This document shows positions 1-9,328 of a stretch of 64,000 nucleotides of DNA, piece after piece. The translations under genes were made by a program, and so were the position numbers. Source of the stretch: Arthrobacter woluwensis (GTDB lineage: Bacteria > Actinomycetota > Actinomycetes > Actinomycetales > Micrococcaceae); assembly GCF_900105345.1 (NCBI RefSeq), contig NZ_FNSN01000003.1, positions 1,364,001-1,428,000 of the forward strand, read 5' to 3'. The first letter of the stretch is position 1. Each line of letters begins with the position of its first letter. The notes beneath the pieces were generated by a model. It was not told the origin of the DNA. It did not search any database and saw nothing but the letters and a program-made list of their open reading frames with translations.

Positions 1-433
1 TCCGCGGCTCGGTCCGCGGAATCCCCGTCTACCTGGTGCCCCGCGAGGACGGCACGGTGGTCATCGGAGCGACCCAGCGCGAGGACGGGCAGGCAGGAGT
101 GTCCGCGGGCGGGGTGCATCAACTCCTGCGGGATGCTCAGCAGCTGGTCCCTGCCGTGGCGGAACTCGAACTCGAGGAGATCACGGCCCGGGCGAGGCCC
201 GGGACACCGGACAACGCGCCCCTGCTCGGGCGGGTTGCGGCGGCAGGCGGCGGCGAGGTGGCCGGACTGGTCATCGCCACCGGATTCTTCCGCCACGGCG
301 TCCTGCTGACGCCGGTGGCGGCCCGGGCGGTCCTGGACCTGCTCGACGGACATGACGACGGGCGCTGGGCGGCCTTCCGGCCCGACCGGTTCAGCCCGGG
401 ACTTCTGAACGAACACACAGTGGAGGCGCACGC

Positions 434-437
<4 letters not shown>
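1..437 (+). CDS. thiO: Glycine oxidase ThiO, C-terminal part (cut by window start)
   Basis: This is the last 145 or so codons of a gene that begins before the window. ThiO is an FAD-dependent glycine oxidase that makes dehydroglycine (iminoglycine) for the thiazole half of thiamine. The visible part has the C-terminal substrate/FAD pattern of DAAO-type oxidases: an RGxxxYLVPRxDG strand, a VVIGATQRE motif, and the GLVIATGFFRHGVLLTP segment typical of ThiO ends. Its stop overlaps the thiS start in an ATGA, so the two are translationally coupled. The thiS and thiG neighbours separate ThiO from other DAAO-family oxidases. The FAD-binding N-terminus is not visible. Confidence 0.9.
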
Positions 438-1469
<1,032 letters not shown>

Positions 1470-1605
1470 GCCACGGGGGTCCCTCTGGGACGTTCCTCTG
1501 GCGCCCAGAGTGCAGGGGCTGGATTCCGGGGCCGGGGCTCAGAGGCGGGGGATTCGGCGCGGATCGCGGCGCACAGCGAGCCCTGAGCGCGAGGCGACAA
1601 CGACG

Positions 1606-1648
1606 GAGGGGCGCCTCCCGGACCTGAACGGTACGGGAGGCGCCCCTC
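1606..1648. terminator. Bidirectional hairpin terminator between thiG and the facing gene
   Basis: Perfect 15-bp arms (GAGGGGCGCCTCCCG and its complement) flank a 13-nt loop. It lies between the convergent thiG and the minus-strand membrane protein gene. There is no long T tract, which is common for actinobacterial terminators. Confidence 0.7.
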
Positions 1649-1667
1649 GGCGTCGGGCCTGAAGATC

Positions 1668-1970
1668 TCAGACTTTCAGGATCTCCGTCAGCGCCTTGGC
1701 GTCCTCGGCGGACCGCCGGGAGCTGAGGATCCAGGACACGGCGAACGACGCCGCGATGCCCAGGACCAGCGGCCCGATCCACGGCAGCCAGGTCCAGCCG
1801 GGCAGGTAGCCCAGCCCGAACGCGATGAAGACGATCCAGCTGAGTGCAGTGACCAGCACGCCCGCCCCGGCAGGGAGCGTGGCGCCCACCGTGGCGCGCT
1901 GCCGGTTGACGGCCCAGGCGAGCGCGCCGACGGCTGCCACGAGCAGGACCGGGATGATCAGGGACAGCAT
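1668..1970 (-). CDS. Small membrane protein, function unknown
   Basis: A 100-residue protein with three hydrophobic segments: residues 1-20 (LIIPVLLVAAVGALAWAV), about 33-55 and about 62-84. A basic, charged tail follows (SSRRSAEDAKALTEILKV). I do not recognise the family. It starts 6 bp after the stop of the DUF3107 gene, so the two are probably cotranscribed. The hydrophobic pattern and the tight spacing support a real gene; no function can be inferred. Confidence 0.65.
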   Translation of the reverse strand: MLSLIIPVLLVAAVGALAWAVNRQRATVGATLPAGAGVLVTALSWIVFIAFGLGYLPGWTWLPWIGPLVLGIAASFAVSWILSSRRSAEDAKALTEILKV

Positions 1971-1976
1971 GACTGC

Positions 1977-2201
1977 CTACAGAGCGCCGAAACCGACGCG
2001 GCGCTGCTCCTCCGGGCCCATCTCGACATAGCCGAGGACCGCGGCGGGGATGATCACGCGACGGCCCTTGTCGTCGGTGAGGGAGAGCTGCCCGCCGGAG
2101 GCCAGCGCCTCGGAGACGGCGGTGGCGATGGCCTCCGCTTCCTCGGAGGACTCGAACACGACTTCGCGAGCGACGTTCTGGATGCCGATCTTTACTTCCA
2201 C
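1977..2201 (-). CDS. DUF3107 family protein (TB9.4-like)
   Basis: A 74-residue cytoplasmic protein of the actinobacterial DUF3107 family, whose role is unknown to me. The GTG start giving VEVKIGIQNV is chosen because a good Shine-Dalgarno sequence (CCAGGAGGC) sits just upstream; a longer reading frame upstream has no family similarity. In Mycobacterium tuberculosis the homologue (Rv3208A, TB9.4) lies next to Rv3208, a TetR regulator, as here. That synteny is recalled, not searched. Confidence 0.85.
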   Translation of the reverse strand: MEVKIGIQNVAREVVFESSEEAEAIATAVSEALASGGQLSLTDDKGRRVIIPAAVLGYVEMGPEEQRRVGFGAL

Positions 2202-2355
2202 AATTGCCTCCTGGCAGTTTCGTGCGGGCCACGGACGAACACGGCGCACCGCAGGCTTCAACAGCTGTTCCAAGCCTAATATGGCGGGCCGGGGGAGAAG
2301 GCCCGATCGGGCACGCTGGGAGCGAACACCGGGCCGGCGGAGCGGAGACGCGCGC

Positions 2356-2979
2356 TCAGGTCTCCTTCGGGAAACGGCTGATACCGCGCCAGGCGAGGCG
2401 GTAGATGAGGTCGCTGGCGACGTCGAGGTCGAGCTTCCCGTCCGTCTCGAGCCAGTACCGCGCACTGACCTGGGCCATGCCGGCCAGGCCGCGTCCGAGG
2501 AGCTGCGCTTCCAGGAGCGGGAGCTTCGTGTCTTCGGCGATCACCCGGGCCACGGCGTCGGCGAAGGTCCGGTTGAACGTCTCCAGACGGTCGCTGACCT
2601 CCTCGTCATTGGTCAGACCGGACTCGAAGACCAGGCGGTGCGCCTGATCGTCGCCGGCCATGAACTCGAAGTAGGCCCGCATGACGGCCTGGACGCGGAG
2701 CTTGTTGTCCGTGGTGGAGTCGATGGCCGTCAGGAGCATGTCCGTCAGCACCGCCAGATGGCTTTCCAGGAGGGCGAGGAAGAGTTCCCGTTTGGAGGGG
2801 AAGTGCTGGTAGAGGACCGGCTTGCTGACCCGGGCCGTCTCGGCGATCTCGTCCATCGCGGCGCCGTGATAGCCGTTCGCGACGAACACCTCCTGGGCCG
2901 CCTGGAGCAGCTGTGCCCGCCGTTCGTCCCGGGGAAGACGCGCGGTACGAGCGCCCGGCCGTGCTTCGCTCACCGTCAC
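2356..2979 (-). CDS. TetR-family transcriptional regulator (Rv3208/FasR-like)
   Basis: A 207-residue TetR regulator. The N-terminal helix-turn-helix covers about residues 15-62 and includes AAQEVFVANGYHGAAMDEIA and VSKPVLYQHFPSKRELF; an all-helical ligand domain follows. The GTG start at 2979 is preferred because AAGGA lies 6 nt upstream; a second GTG two codons later is worse spaced. Its position between DUF3107 and moeZ matches Rv3208 (FasR, a fatty acid synthase activator) in mycobacteria. A link to fatty acid synthesis is therefore plausible, but here it is inference from gene order and general similarity. Confidence 0.88.
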   Translation of the reverse strand: MTVSEARPGARTARLPRDERRAQLLQAAQEVFVANGYHGAAMDEIAETARVSKPVLYQHFPSKRELFLALLESHLAVLTDMLLTAIDSTTDNKLRVQAVMRAYFEFMAGDDQAHRLVFESGLTNDEEVSDRLETFNRTFADAVARVIAEDTKLPLLEAQLLGRGLAGMAQVSARYWLETDGKLDLDVASDLIYRLAWRGISRFPKET

Positions 2980-3032
2980 ATTCCATCCTTTACTTCCAGC
3001 GCCATCCCTGTGCGTCCGGCGTGAAGGCCAGT

Positions 3033-3046
3033 TTACCCATAGGTAA
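3033..3046. promoter_or_regulatory. Candidate TetR operator between tetR and moeZ
   Basis: The sequence reads TTACC, CATA, GGTAA: perfect 5-bp arms around a 4-bp spacer. It lies in the 104-bp gap between the divergent TetR gene and moeZ. A possible -10 element TAATAT (3044-3049) overlaps its right arm. This is the expected form and place for autoregulation, but binding is not shown. Confidence 0.5.
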
Positions 3047-3083
3047 TATGACGCGTGTGAGGCGGTGGGCATACATTGAAGAC

Positions 3084-4292
3084 ATGTCCTCCCTGACTTC
3101 CCGCACCGCCCTGCCGCCCCTGGTCGAACCCGCGGCGGATCTGACCCGCGAAGAGCTCGAGCGCTACTCGCGCCACGTGATCATCCCGGAGATCGGCTCC
3201 GAGGGCCAGCGCCGGCTGAAGAATGCGCGCGTCCTGGTGATCGGCGCCGGCGGGCTGGGCTCGCCGGCCCTGCTCTACCTCGCGGCCGCGGGGGTGGGCA
3301 CCCTGGGCGTGGTGGACGACGACGTCGTGGAGCTGAGCAATCTCCAGCGGCAGGTGATGCACACGGTCGATCGTGTGGGGCTGCCGAAGACCGAATCGGC
3401 CGCGCTGGCCATCGCCGAGCTGAACCCGCTGGTGACCGTGGTCCAGCACCGCGTCCGTCTGGACTCGTCCAACGCCGTCGAGCTCTTCCGTCAGTACGAC
3501 CTGATCCTGGACGGAGCCGACAACTTCGAGACCCGGTACCTCGTCAACGACGCCGCGGCGATCGCGGGCAAGCCGTACGTGTGGGGCTCGATCTTCCGGT
3601 TCGACGGGCAGGTGAGCGTGTTCTGGGAGGAGCGCGGCCCCACCTACCGGGATCTCTACCCGGAGGCGCCGCCCGCCGGCAGCGTCCCGAGCTGTGGTGA
3701 AGGCGGAGTGTTCGGCATGCTGTGCGCCGCGGTGGGCTCCCTCATGGTGAGTGAGGCCATCAAGCTGGTGACGGGGGTGGGCCGGTCGCTGCTGGGCCGT
3801 GTCGCGCTGTTCGATGCCCTGGGCGGGTCCTGGCGCGAGATCACCGTGCTCAAGGATCCAGAGGCGCAGCCCATCACCGAGCTGAGCGACTACGCCGCGT
3901 TCTGCGGCACGGCGCCCGCGGAGGAGGCGCCGTCGTCGTCGGAGGCCGCCGGTGAGGACGGAGTGATCGACGCGCGGCGCCTGGCCACGATGCTGGGGCA
4001 GCGGGACGCGGGCACGCGGGACTTCCTGCTCGTGGACGTGCGGGAGACGGGCGAGCGGGACATCGTGGCGATCCCCGGCTCGGTCCTCATCCCACAGGGC
4101 CGGATCCTGGCCGGCGACGCCTGGGACGAACTGCCGCGGGACACGGAGATCGTGTTCCACTGCAAGGCGGGCAGCCGTTCCGCGAACGTGCTGGCCGCCG
4201 CGCGCCGTGAGGGGTACACGAAGGTCAGCCACCTCGACGGGGGCGTGCTGGCGTGGGTGCGGGACGTGGAGCCGGGCAAGCCGGTCTACTGA
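3084..4292 (+). CDS. moeZ: MoeZ-type adenylyltransferase/sulfurtransferase (MoeB-rhodanese fusion)
   Basis: A 402-residue two-domain protein. Residues about 20-270 are an E1-like ThiF/MoeB domain with the nucleotide motif GAGGLGSP (54-61), a DNFETRYLVND stretch and a PSCGEGG motif with Cys204. Residues about 290-402 are a rhodanese domain with active-site CKAGSRS (Cys360). The family activates C-terminal glycines of MoaD/ThiS-like carriers and loads sulfur on them. The CxxC zinc pairs of E. coli MoeB are absent, as in actinobacterial MoeZ. ATG 3084 is chosen because similarity begins just after it; the ribosome site is weak. It may serve both molybdopterin and the upstream ThiS. Confidence 0.9.
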   Translation: MSSLTSRTALPPLVEPAADLTREELERYSRHVIIPEIGSEGQRRLKNARVLVIGAGGLGSPALLYLAAAGVGTLGVVDDDVVELSNLQRQVMHTVDRVGLPKTESAALAIAELNPLVTVVQHRVRLDSSNAVELFRQYDLILDGADNFETRYLVNDAAAIAGKPYVWGSIFRFDGQVSVFWEERGPTYRDLYPEAPPAGSVPSCGEGGVFGMLCAAVGSLMVSEAIKLVTGVGRSLLGRVALFDALGGSWREITVLKDPEAQPITELSDYAAFCGTAPAEEAPSSSEAAGEDGVIDARRLATMLGQRDAGTRDFLLVDVRETGERDIVAIPGSVLIPQGRILAGDAWDELPRDTEIVFHCKAGSRSANVLAAARREGYTKVSHLDGGVLAWVRDVEPGKPVY

Positions 4293-4356
4293 GAGGCGAG
4301 AGCCTCAGCGCCCGGACGCCCGGGACCCAGGCATCGAGGTTTCAGCCACCGAGGTC

Positions 4357-5745
4357 TCAGGCGCTGAGGTCCTGGGCGGTGTCCTCATGGGCGGCCAGGT
4401 CCTGCCGGGGCGCCTCATGCGCCGGGCAGCCGGCCTCCGTCGCTGCGGGCTGCGGCTCAGCGACGTCGATCCCGTAGAGCGCCTCGATGGCGTTCACGTA
4501 CTGTTCCTGCAGACCGGCGGCGGCGAGTTCGCGGCCGCGGACCATCGGGGTGTGCAGGAGCTGCTTGACCATGCGGCGCAGGGCGAACTCCACCTCTTCC
4601 GCGGCGGCGGTGCAGCCGTGCCGTGCCCGGACACGTTCCATCTCGGAGTCGAGCACGGACATGGTGTGGCGGCGCAGCGCCACGATGGCGGAGTCCACGC
4701 TGCGGGAGCGACGCTCCGCTTCGAACTCCTGAGCTGCGGAATCCACGATCCGGGTGGCCTCGGCCAGGGACTCGGCGGCTTCCTCGGGTGCGGCGAGCCG
4801 CACGGATTCCAGCGTGAGGAGCTCCACGCCGTCGAGCTCATCGACGGCGGGGTCGAAGTCGCGGCTGAGCGCCAGGTCGATCACGATCAACGGCTTGGGC
4901 TCCGGGCCGCGGACCTCGGCGAGCTCCTCGGCGGACACCCTGCGGTCCGAACCGCTGCAGCCGATCAGGACGTCGGCCTCGGCGATCGCGGCGGACAGAT
5001 TGTCCGCGTCGAGCGCGGTGCCGCCACGGGCCGCCACGAACTCGCCCGCCCGGCCGGAGCCGGAGAAGACGCTGACCTGGGTGCAGCCGCGTTCCCGCAG
5101 CAGGGCCATGGTGGCTCCGGCGTAGGCGCCGGTGCCGAAGAGGACCACGCTGGTGTTCTTCCAGTCGCGGTCCACGGACAGCTCGGTGGCCAGTTCGAGC
5201 GCCACGGAGACGATCGAGAGGCCGCGGCTGCCCAGCGCGGTGCGGGTGCCGACCTCCTTCGCCGTGCGGCTGGCGGCCTGGAAGAGGCGCACCAGACCGG
5301 GGCTGGCGGTGCCGGAATCCTGGGCGGTGATGAGGGCGCGGCGCACCTGGCCGGCGATCTCCCTTTCGCCGACGACGGCGGAGTCGAGTCCGGCGCCGAC
5401 CGAGAAGAGATGGCGGGCCACTTCGGGGCCGCGGCGGAGCGTCAGGGCCTGGGAAACGGTGTCCACGTCCAGGCCGCTCTGCGTGGTGATGTTCTTGAGA
5501 AGTTCGTCACGCGCGGCTTCCAGGCCGCGTTCGGTGGCGGCTTCGGCGTAGATCTCGAAGCGGTTGCACGTCGCGAGCACCACGGAGCCGTTCAGTGCGA
5601 GGTCCTCGGCGGCGTCACCGGAGCGGGCGGGGAGGGGCGGCGACATGGCGCTCCGCGAGGCGACGGCGGAAGCGCCCTTGCTCAGCCGAGCAACGGTTTC
5701 AAGGTTCAGATCGGCGTGGGTCGCCGTGAGTGAAAAGAGCACCAC
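4357..5745 (-). CDS. hemA: Glutamyl-tRNA reductase
   Basis: The first committed step of C5-pathway tetrapyrrole synthesis: NADPH-dependent reduction of Glu-tRNA(Glu) to glutamate-1-semialdehyde, which goes to HemL. The 462 residues comprise an N-terminal catalytic domain with the nucleophilic Cys60 in [12 protein letters not shown], an NADPH domain with [13 protein letters not shown], and a helical dimerisation tail. The last 50 residues are an Ala/Glu-rich extension of low complexity. The start is GTG-GTG, so the exact first codon is uncertain. It diverges from hemE across a 146-bp gap that holds a 21-bp palindrome. Confidence 0.95.
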   Translation of the reverse strand: MVLFSLTATHADLNLETVARLSKGASAVASRSAMSPPLPARSGDAAEDLALNGSVVLATCNRFEIYAEAATERGLEAARDELLKNITTQSGLDVDTVSQALTLRRGPEVARHLFSVGAGLDSAVVGEREIAGQVRRALITAQDSGTASPGLVRLFQAASRTAKEVGTRTALGSRGLSIVSVALELATELSVDRDWKNTSVVLFGTGAYAGATMALLRERGCTQVSVFSGSGRAGEFVAARGGTALDADNLSAAIAEADVLIGCSGSDRRVSAEELAEVRGPEPKPLIVIDLALSRDFDPAVDELDGVELLTLESVRLAAPEEAAESLAEATRIVDSAAQEFEAERRSRSVDSAIVALRRHTMSVLDSEMERVRARHGCTAAAEEVEFALRRMVKQLLHTPMVRGRELAAAGLQEQYVNAIEALYGIDVAEPQPAATEAGCPAHEAPRQDLAAHEDTAQDLSA

Positions 5746-5824
5746 AGTGGCACCATCTTATGCTCTTCGCACCTTTGTAGAAAAACCGGCCGTGAATCCG
5801 CGGATCCCAGCAATGGCGCGGAAA

Positions 5825-5845
5825 TCACTGACACTGTGTCAGTGA
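5825..5845. promoter_or_regulatory. 21-bp perfect palindrome in the hemA-hemE gap
   Basis: The arms TCACTGACAC and GTGTCAGTGA flank a single central T. It lies between two divergent heme genes and upstream of the seven-gene heme operon. A 10-bp perfect arm with a 1-nt centre is poor as an RNA terminator loop but good as a dimeric repressor site. The regulator is not identified. Confidence 0.6.
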
Positions 5846-5891
5846 CGAAGTGTCGTCAAGTTGCGGCCTCGAAGGTGGGCACAATCAAGAT

Positions 5892-6968
5892 ATGCCTTCC
5901 ATGCTCCAGGCCCTCCCGGCTGCCCACCCGCTGGTCACCGGCGCCACGTCGGATTCCCCGCTGATCACCGCATACCGCGGGGGCAAGCCCACCCGCCGGC
6001 CCGTGTGGTTCATGCGCCAGGCCGGCCGCTCGCTGCCCGAATACCGTGAGGCCCGCCAGGGGATCTCCATGCTGGACTCCTGCCTCAAGCCTGAACTCGC
6101 CGCCGAGATCACGCTGCAGCCCGTGCGCCGCCACGACGTCGATGCCGGTATCTTCTTCTCCGATATCGTCATCCCCCTCAAGCTCGCGGGCGTGGGGGTG
6201 GACATCGTCCCCGGTGTCGGCCCGGTCCTCGAGAACCCGGTGCGCACCGCGGCGGACGTCGCCGCTCTGCCCAAGCTCACCTGGGAGGCCCTCGAGCCCA
6301 TCCGCCAGGCCGTCCGCCTCACCGTCGAGGAACTGGGCAGCACCCCGCTCATCGGTTTCGCGGGCGCTCCGTTCACCCTGGCCGCCTACATGGTGGAAGG
6401 CCGCCCGTCGCGCGACCACCTCGGCCCGCGGACGATGATGCACGCGGACCCCGAGACCTGGAAGGCCCTGGCCGACTGGGCCGCCGACGCCTCGGGTCTC
6501 TTCCTCCAGGCGCAGCTTGAAGCCGGCGCCTCGGCCGCGCAGCTGTTCGACTCCTGGGCCGGCTCCCTCGGCCTGGCCGATTACGAGCGCTACGTCGCCC
6601 CCGCCTCCGCCCGCGCCCTGGACGCGGTCCGCGGCCTCGGCGCCCCGCTGATCCACTTCGGCACCGGAACGTCCGAGCTGCTGCCCGCCATGCACCGGGT
6701 CGGCGTGGACGTCATGGGTGTCGACTACCGTCTGCCCCTCGACGAGGCCAACCGCCGACTCGGTGGCGCGGTCCCGCTGCAGGGCAACATCGACCCCGCC
6801 TTGCTGCCCGCGCCGTGGGAGGTCCTGGAAGCCCACGTCCGCGAGGTCATCGCGGCAGGCGCCTCCGCACCGGGCCACGTGGTCAACCTCGGCCACGGCG
6901 TTCCTCCGGAGACGGATCCCGCAGTGCTCACCCGCGTGGTCGAGCTCATCCACTCGATCGGGTACTGA
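5892..6968 (+). CDS. hemE: Uroporphyrinogen decarboxylase
   Basis: Converts uroporphyrinogen III to coproporphyrinogen III in the cytoplasm. The 358-residue TIM barrel has the two family signatures: RPVWFMRQAGRSLPEYR near residue 37 and GFAGAPFTLAAYMVEG near residue 157. Invariant active-site residues (Arg and Asp in these regions) and the C-terminal NLGHGVPPETDP motif are present. The ATG at 5892 is chosen because it opens the conserved region. It is first in the plus-strand heme operon, 7 bp ahead of cgoX. Confidence 0.95.
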   Translation: MPSMLQALPAAHPLVTGATSDSPLITAYRGGKPTRRPVWFMRQAGRSLPEYREARQGISMLDSCLKPELAAEITLQPVRRHDVDAGIFFSDIVIPLKLAGVGVDIVPGVGPVLENPVRTAADVAALPKLTWEALEPIRQAVRLTVEELGSTPLIGFAGAPFTLAAYMVEGRPSRDHLGPRTMMHADPETWKALADWAADASGLFLQAQLEAGASAAQLFDSWAGSLGLADYERYVAPASARALDAVRGLGAPLIHFGTGTSELLPAMHRVGVDVMGVDYRLPLDEANRRLGGAVPLQGNIDPALLPAPWEVLEAHVREVIAAGASAPGHVVNLGHGVPPETDPAVLTRVVELIHSIGY

Positions 6969-6975
6969 GCCCGCC

Positions 6976-8526
6976 ATGCCCCAGCACACCCAGCCACAGC
7001 AGGGCCGCGGCCCGGCTCCGGCGACCGTGCCCACCGGGGTGCGGCGCGCCGTCGTCGTCGGCGGGGGAGTGTCGGGGTTGCTGGCCGCGTACCGGCTGAG
7101 CGCCGACGGCGTGGCCGTCACACTCGTGGAGGCGCGGCCCGTGCTGGGCGGTGCGGTGGGTTCGCACACCGTGGGCGGGCTGACGCTCGACTCGGGCGCG
7201 GAGTCCTTCGCGACGCGCGGCGACGCCATCCCTGCTCTGCTGACGGACCTGGGACTCGATCGGGACGTGGTCGCGCCGCATCCGTCGGGTGCGTGGGTGA
7301 GGCTTCCGCAAGGACCGCGCGAACTCCCGAAGACCGGTGTCCTCGGCATCCCTGCCGATCCGTGGGACGAGGAGGTCCGCCGCACGCTCGGCTGGGCCGG
7401 ATCGCTGCGGGCGAGCCTCGACCGGGTGCTGCCCGGAAACCTCGGCGCGGGCGCGGACGTCAGCAGCGTGGCCCGGCTGGTCAGGCTGCGGCAGGGCCGG
7501 CGCGTGCTGAAACGCCTGGTCGAGCCGGTGGTGGGCGGAGTCCACGCCGCCGATCCGGGTCTGCTCGATGTGGACATGGTGGCTCCCGGCCTGCGGAAGC
7601 GGATGAGGGAACATGGCTCGCTCGGCGCGGCCGTCCTCGCGCAGCGGCAGTCCGCCCGGGCGATCGCCGGGGACACGGACCGGTCTGGAAGCCCGCGCCG
7701 TGCGGGGTCCGCCGTCGCGGGTGTCCGTGGCGGCATGCACCGGCTCGTGGAGGCGCTGGAAGCGCGCGTCCGGGAGGGCGGCGCCCGCGTGCTCACCTCT
7801 GCCGTGGCGCGGCCCGTCAGTCGGGACGCCGAGGGCCTTTGGTTCATCCCCGTCGAGCGCGACGGCGCAGTGGAGACCCTGCGCGCCGAGCACCTGGTCG
7901 TGGCGCTGGACGGCCCCGCCGCCGTCGAGCTGCTCGCCTCCCAGGTGCCCGCTCTCGCAGCGCACCGCCCCGAGCCGGGGGCACAGATCAAGCTCGTGAC
8001 CCTCGTGGTCGACCAGCCCGAGCTGGATGCCCGTCCGCGCGGCACCGGCATCCTCGTGGCGCCCCAGACACAGGGCGTGCAGGCGAAGGCCCTCACCCAC
8101 GCGACGGCGAAGTGGCCCTGGCTGGCCGAGACCGCCGGGCCGGGCGTGCACGTGCTCCGCCTCAGTTACGGCCGCCAGGACGGTGACCCGGGTCAGCGGC
8201 CCGGCCCCGCGGACGGCACCCCCGAGAGCGACGAGGAGCTCTTCCAGGCGGCCCTGGCCGATGCGTCCGAGCTGCTGGGCGTGCCCCTCGCCGCGGAGGA
8301 TGTGCTGGACCACGACGTGATCCGCTGGTCCGGAGCGCTGCCGTTCGCGGCGGTCGGGCACCGGCAGCGTGTCGTGGCCGTCCGGGATCTGTGCGCCGCG
8401 GAGCCGGGACTCGACGTCGTGGGAGCATGGCTTGCGGGAACCGGCCTCGCCGCCGTGGTGGCGGACACGCTCAAGATTTTCCCTGGAACCGCGACCGGTT
8501 CCAGGCAGGGGCCCTCACGGGCCTAG
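6976..8526 (+). CDS. hemY: Coproporphyrinogen III oxidase CgoX (HemY family)
   Basis: An FAD-dependent oxidase that in actinobacteria converts coproporphyrinogen III to coproporphyrin III in the coproporphyrin-dependent branch; older annotations call it protoporphyrinogen oxidase. The 516 residues start with the dinucleotide-binding motif VVVGGGVSGLLAAYRL after a short tail, and end with the amine-oxidase-type FAD segment around GLDVVGAWLAGTGLAAVVADT. A gene-specific insert of about 20 residues (around 7660-7720) is Arg/Gly-rich. The downstream hemQ supports the coproporphyrin route. Confidence 0.92.
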   Translation: MPQHTQPQQGRGPAPATVPTGVRRAVVVGGGVSGLLAAYRLSADGVAVTLVEARPVLGGAVGSHTVGGLTLDSGAESFATRGDAIPALLTDLGLDRDVVAPHPSGAWVRLPQGPRELPKTGVLGIPADPWDEEVRRTLGWAGSLRASLDRVLPGNLGAGADVSSVARLVRLRQGRRVLKRLVEPVVGGVHAADPGLLDVDMVAPGLRKRMREHGSLGAAVLAQRQSARAIAGDTDRSGSPRRAGSAVAGVRGGMHRLVEALEARVREGGARVLTSAVARPVSRDAEGLWFIPVERDGAVETLRAEHLVVALDGPAAVELLASQVPALAAHRPEPGAQIKLVTLVVDQPELDARPRGTGILVAPQTQGVQAKALTHATAKWPWLAETAGPGVHVLRLSYGRQDGDPGQRPGPADGTPESDEELFQAALADASELLGVPLAAEDVLDHDVIRWSGALPFAAVGHRQRVVAVRDLCAAEPGLDVVGAWLAGTGLAAVVADTLKIFPGTATGSRQGPSRA

Positions 8527-8528
8527 AA

Positions 8529-8545
8529 TTCTACATATCGTAGAA
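8529..8545. promoter_or_regulatory. Inverted repeat between hemY and hemQ
   Basis: TTCTAC and GTAGAA flank the 5-bp spacer ATATC. It lies 3 bp after the hemY stop and 73 bp before the hemQ start. The CTAC/GTAG pattern resembles operators of small winged-helix repressors such as BlaI, but the regulator is unknown. It may control an internal promoter for hemQ and hemH. Confidence 0.5.
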
Positions 8546-8617
8546 GTCAAAAGAAGTACCGAAGTACACAGCGGAGACGGACATCCGATCACTTCCGATG
8601 CAGGAGGACACAGCAGC

Positions 8618-9328
8618 ATGAGCCACGCAGCAGCAGGACACCACGCCGGGGCGCCGGAGCCCCAGGGCGGCGGCAACGAGTTCTTCACCCTCTGGGCCGT
8701 CTTCAAGCGCACCGGCGCCGTGGAGCGGGCCGAGGGCGCGGTGGCCGACTTCGAGACCCTCATCGAGTCGCTCTCCGACCATCAGGTGACCCTCCGCGGC
8801 GCCTACGACGTCTCCGGCATGCGCGCCGAGGCCGACGTCATGCTCTGGCTGCACGGCGCCAAGCCGGAGGAACTCCAGGCCGCGCTGCGCCGGATCCGCC
8901 GCACCGAGCTGTTCGCCGGCACCGAGCTGGCGTTCTCCGCCATGGGCGTGCACCGCGACGCCGAGTTCGCCAAGAGCCACACGCCGGCCTTCTCCCGCGG
9001 CGTCCCCGCCGAGGAGTGGCTGTGCGTCTACCCGTTCGTCCGCTCCTACGAGTGGTACATCCTCCCCGCGGAGGAACGCGGCCAGATGCTCCGTGAGCAC
9101 GGCCTGCTCGGCCGCGAGTTCCCGCAGGTCCAGTCCAACACCGTGGCGTCCTTCGCGCTGGGTGACTGGGAGTGGATCCTGGCCCTGGAAGCGCCGGAGC
9201 TGGTGGACCTGGTGGACCTGATGCGTCACCTGCGTCACAGCGAGGCCCGTAACCACGTCCGCGAAGAAATCCCGTTCTACACCGGTCGTCGCATCCCGGC
9301 GGCCCAGATTGCCGAGGTCCTTGCATGA
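8618..9328 (+). CDS. hemQ: Coproheme decarboxylase ChdC (HemQ, chlorite-dismutase fold)
   Basis: The last enzyme of the coproporphyrin-dependent pathway: peroxide-dependent decarboxylation of two propionates of coproheme to give heme b. The 236-residue protein has the two ferredoxin-like halves of the chlorite-dismutase superfamily. The C-terminal half carries the signature YPFVRSYEWYILPAEERGQM and the LMRHLRHSEARNHVREE segment, which includes histidines near the proximal ligand. A clear CAGGAGGA ribosome site precedes the ATG. Its stop overlaps the ferrochelatase start as ATGA, which fits their consecutive chemistry. Confidence 0.93.
   Translation: MSHAAAGHHAGAPEPQGGGNEFFTLWAVFKRTGAVERAEGAVADFETLIESLSDHQVTLRGAYDVSGMRAEADVMLWLHGAKPEELQAALRRIRRTELFAGTELAFSAMGVHRDAEFAKSHTPAFSRGVPAEEWLCVYPFVRSYEWYILPAEERGQMLREHGLLGREFPQVQSNTVASFALGDWEWILALEAPELVDLVDLMRHLRHSEARNHVREEIPFYTGRRIPAAQIAEVLA

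Noticed and set aside
4207-5733. A 508-codon open frame opposite hemA, and similar long antisense frames opposite uvrD2, adnB, the MFS gene and others
   Set aside because: High-GC genes leave the opposite strand open by codon bias. These frames have Arg/Gly/His-rich composition, no domains and no ribosome sites, while the genes beneath them have clear motifs.
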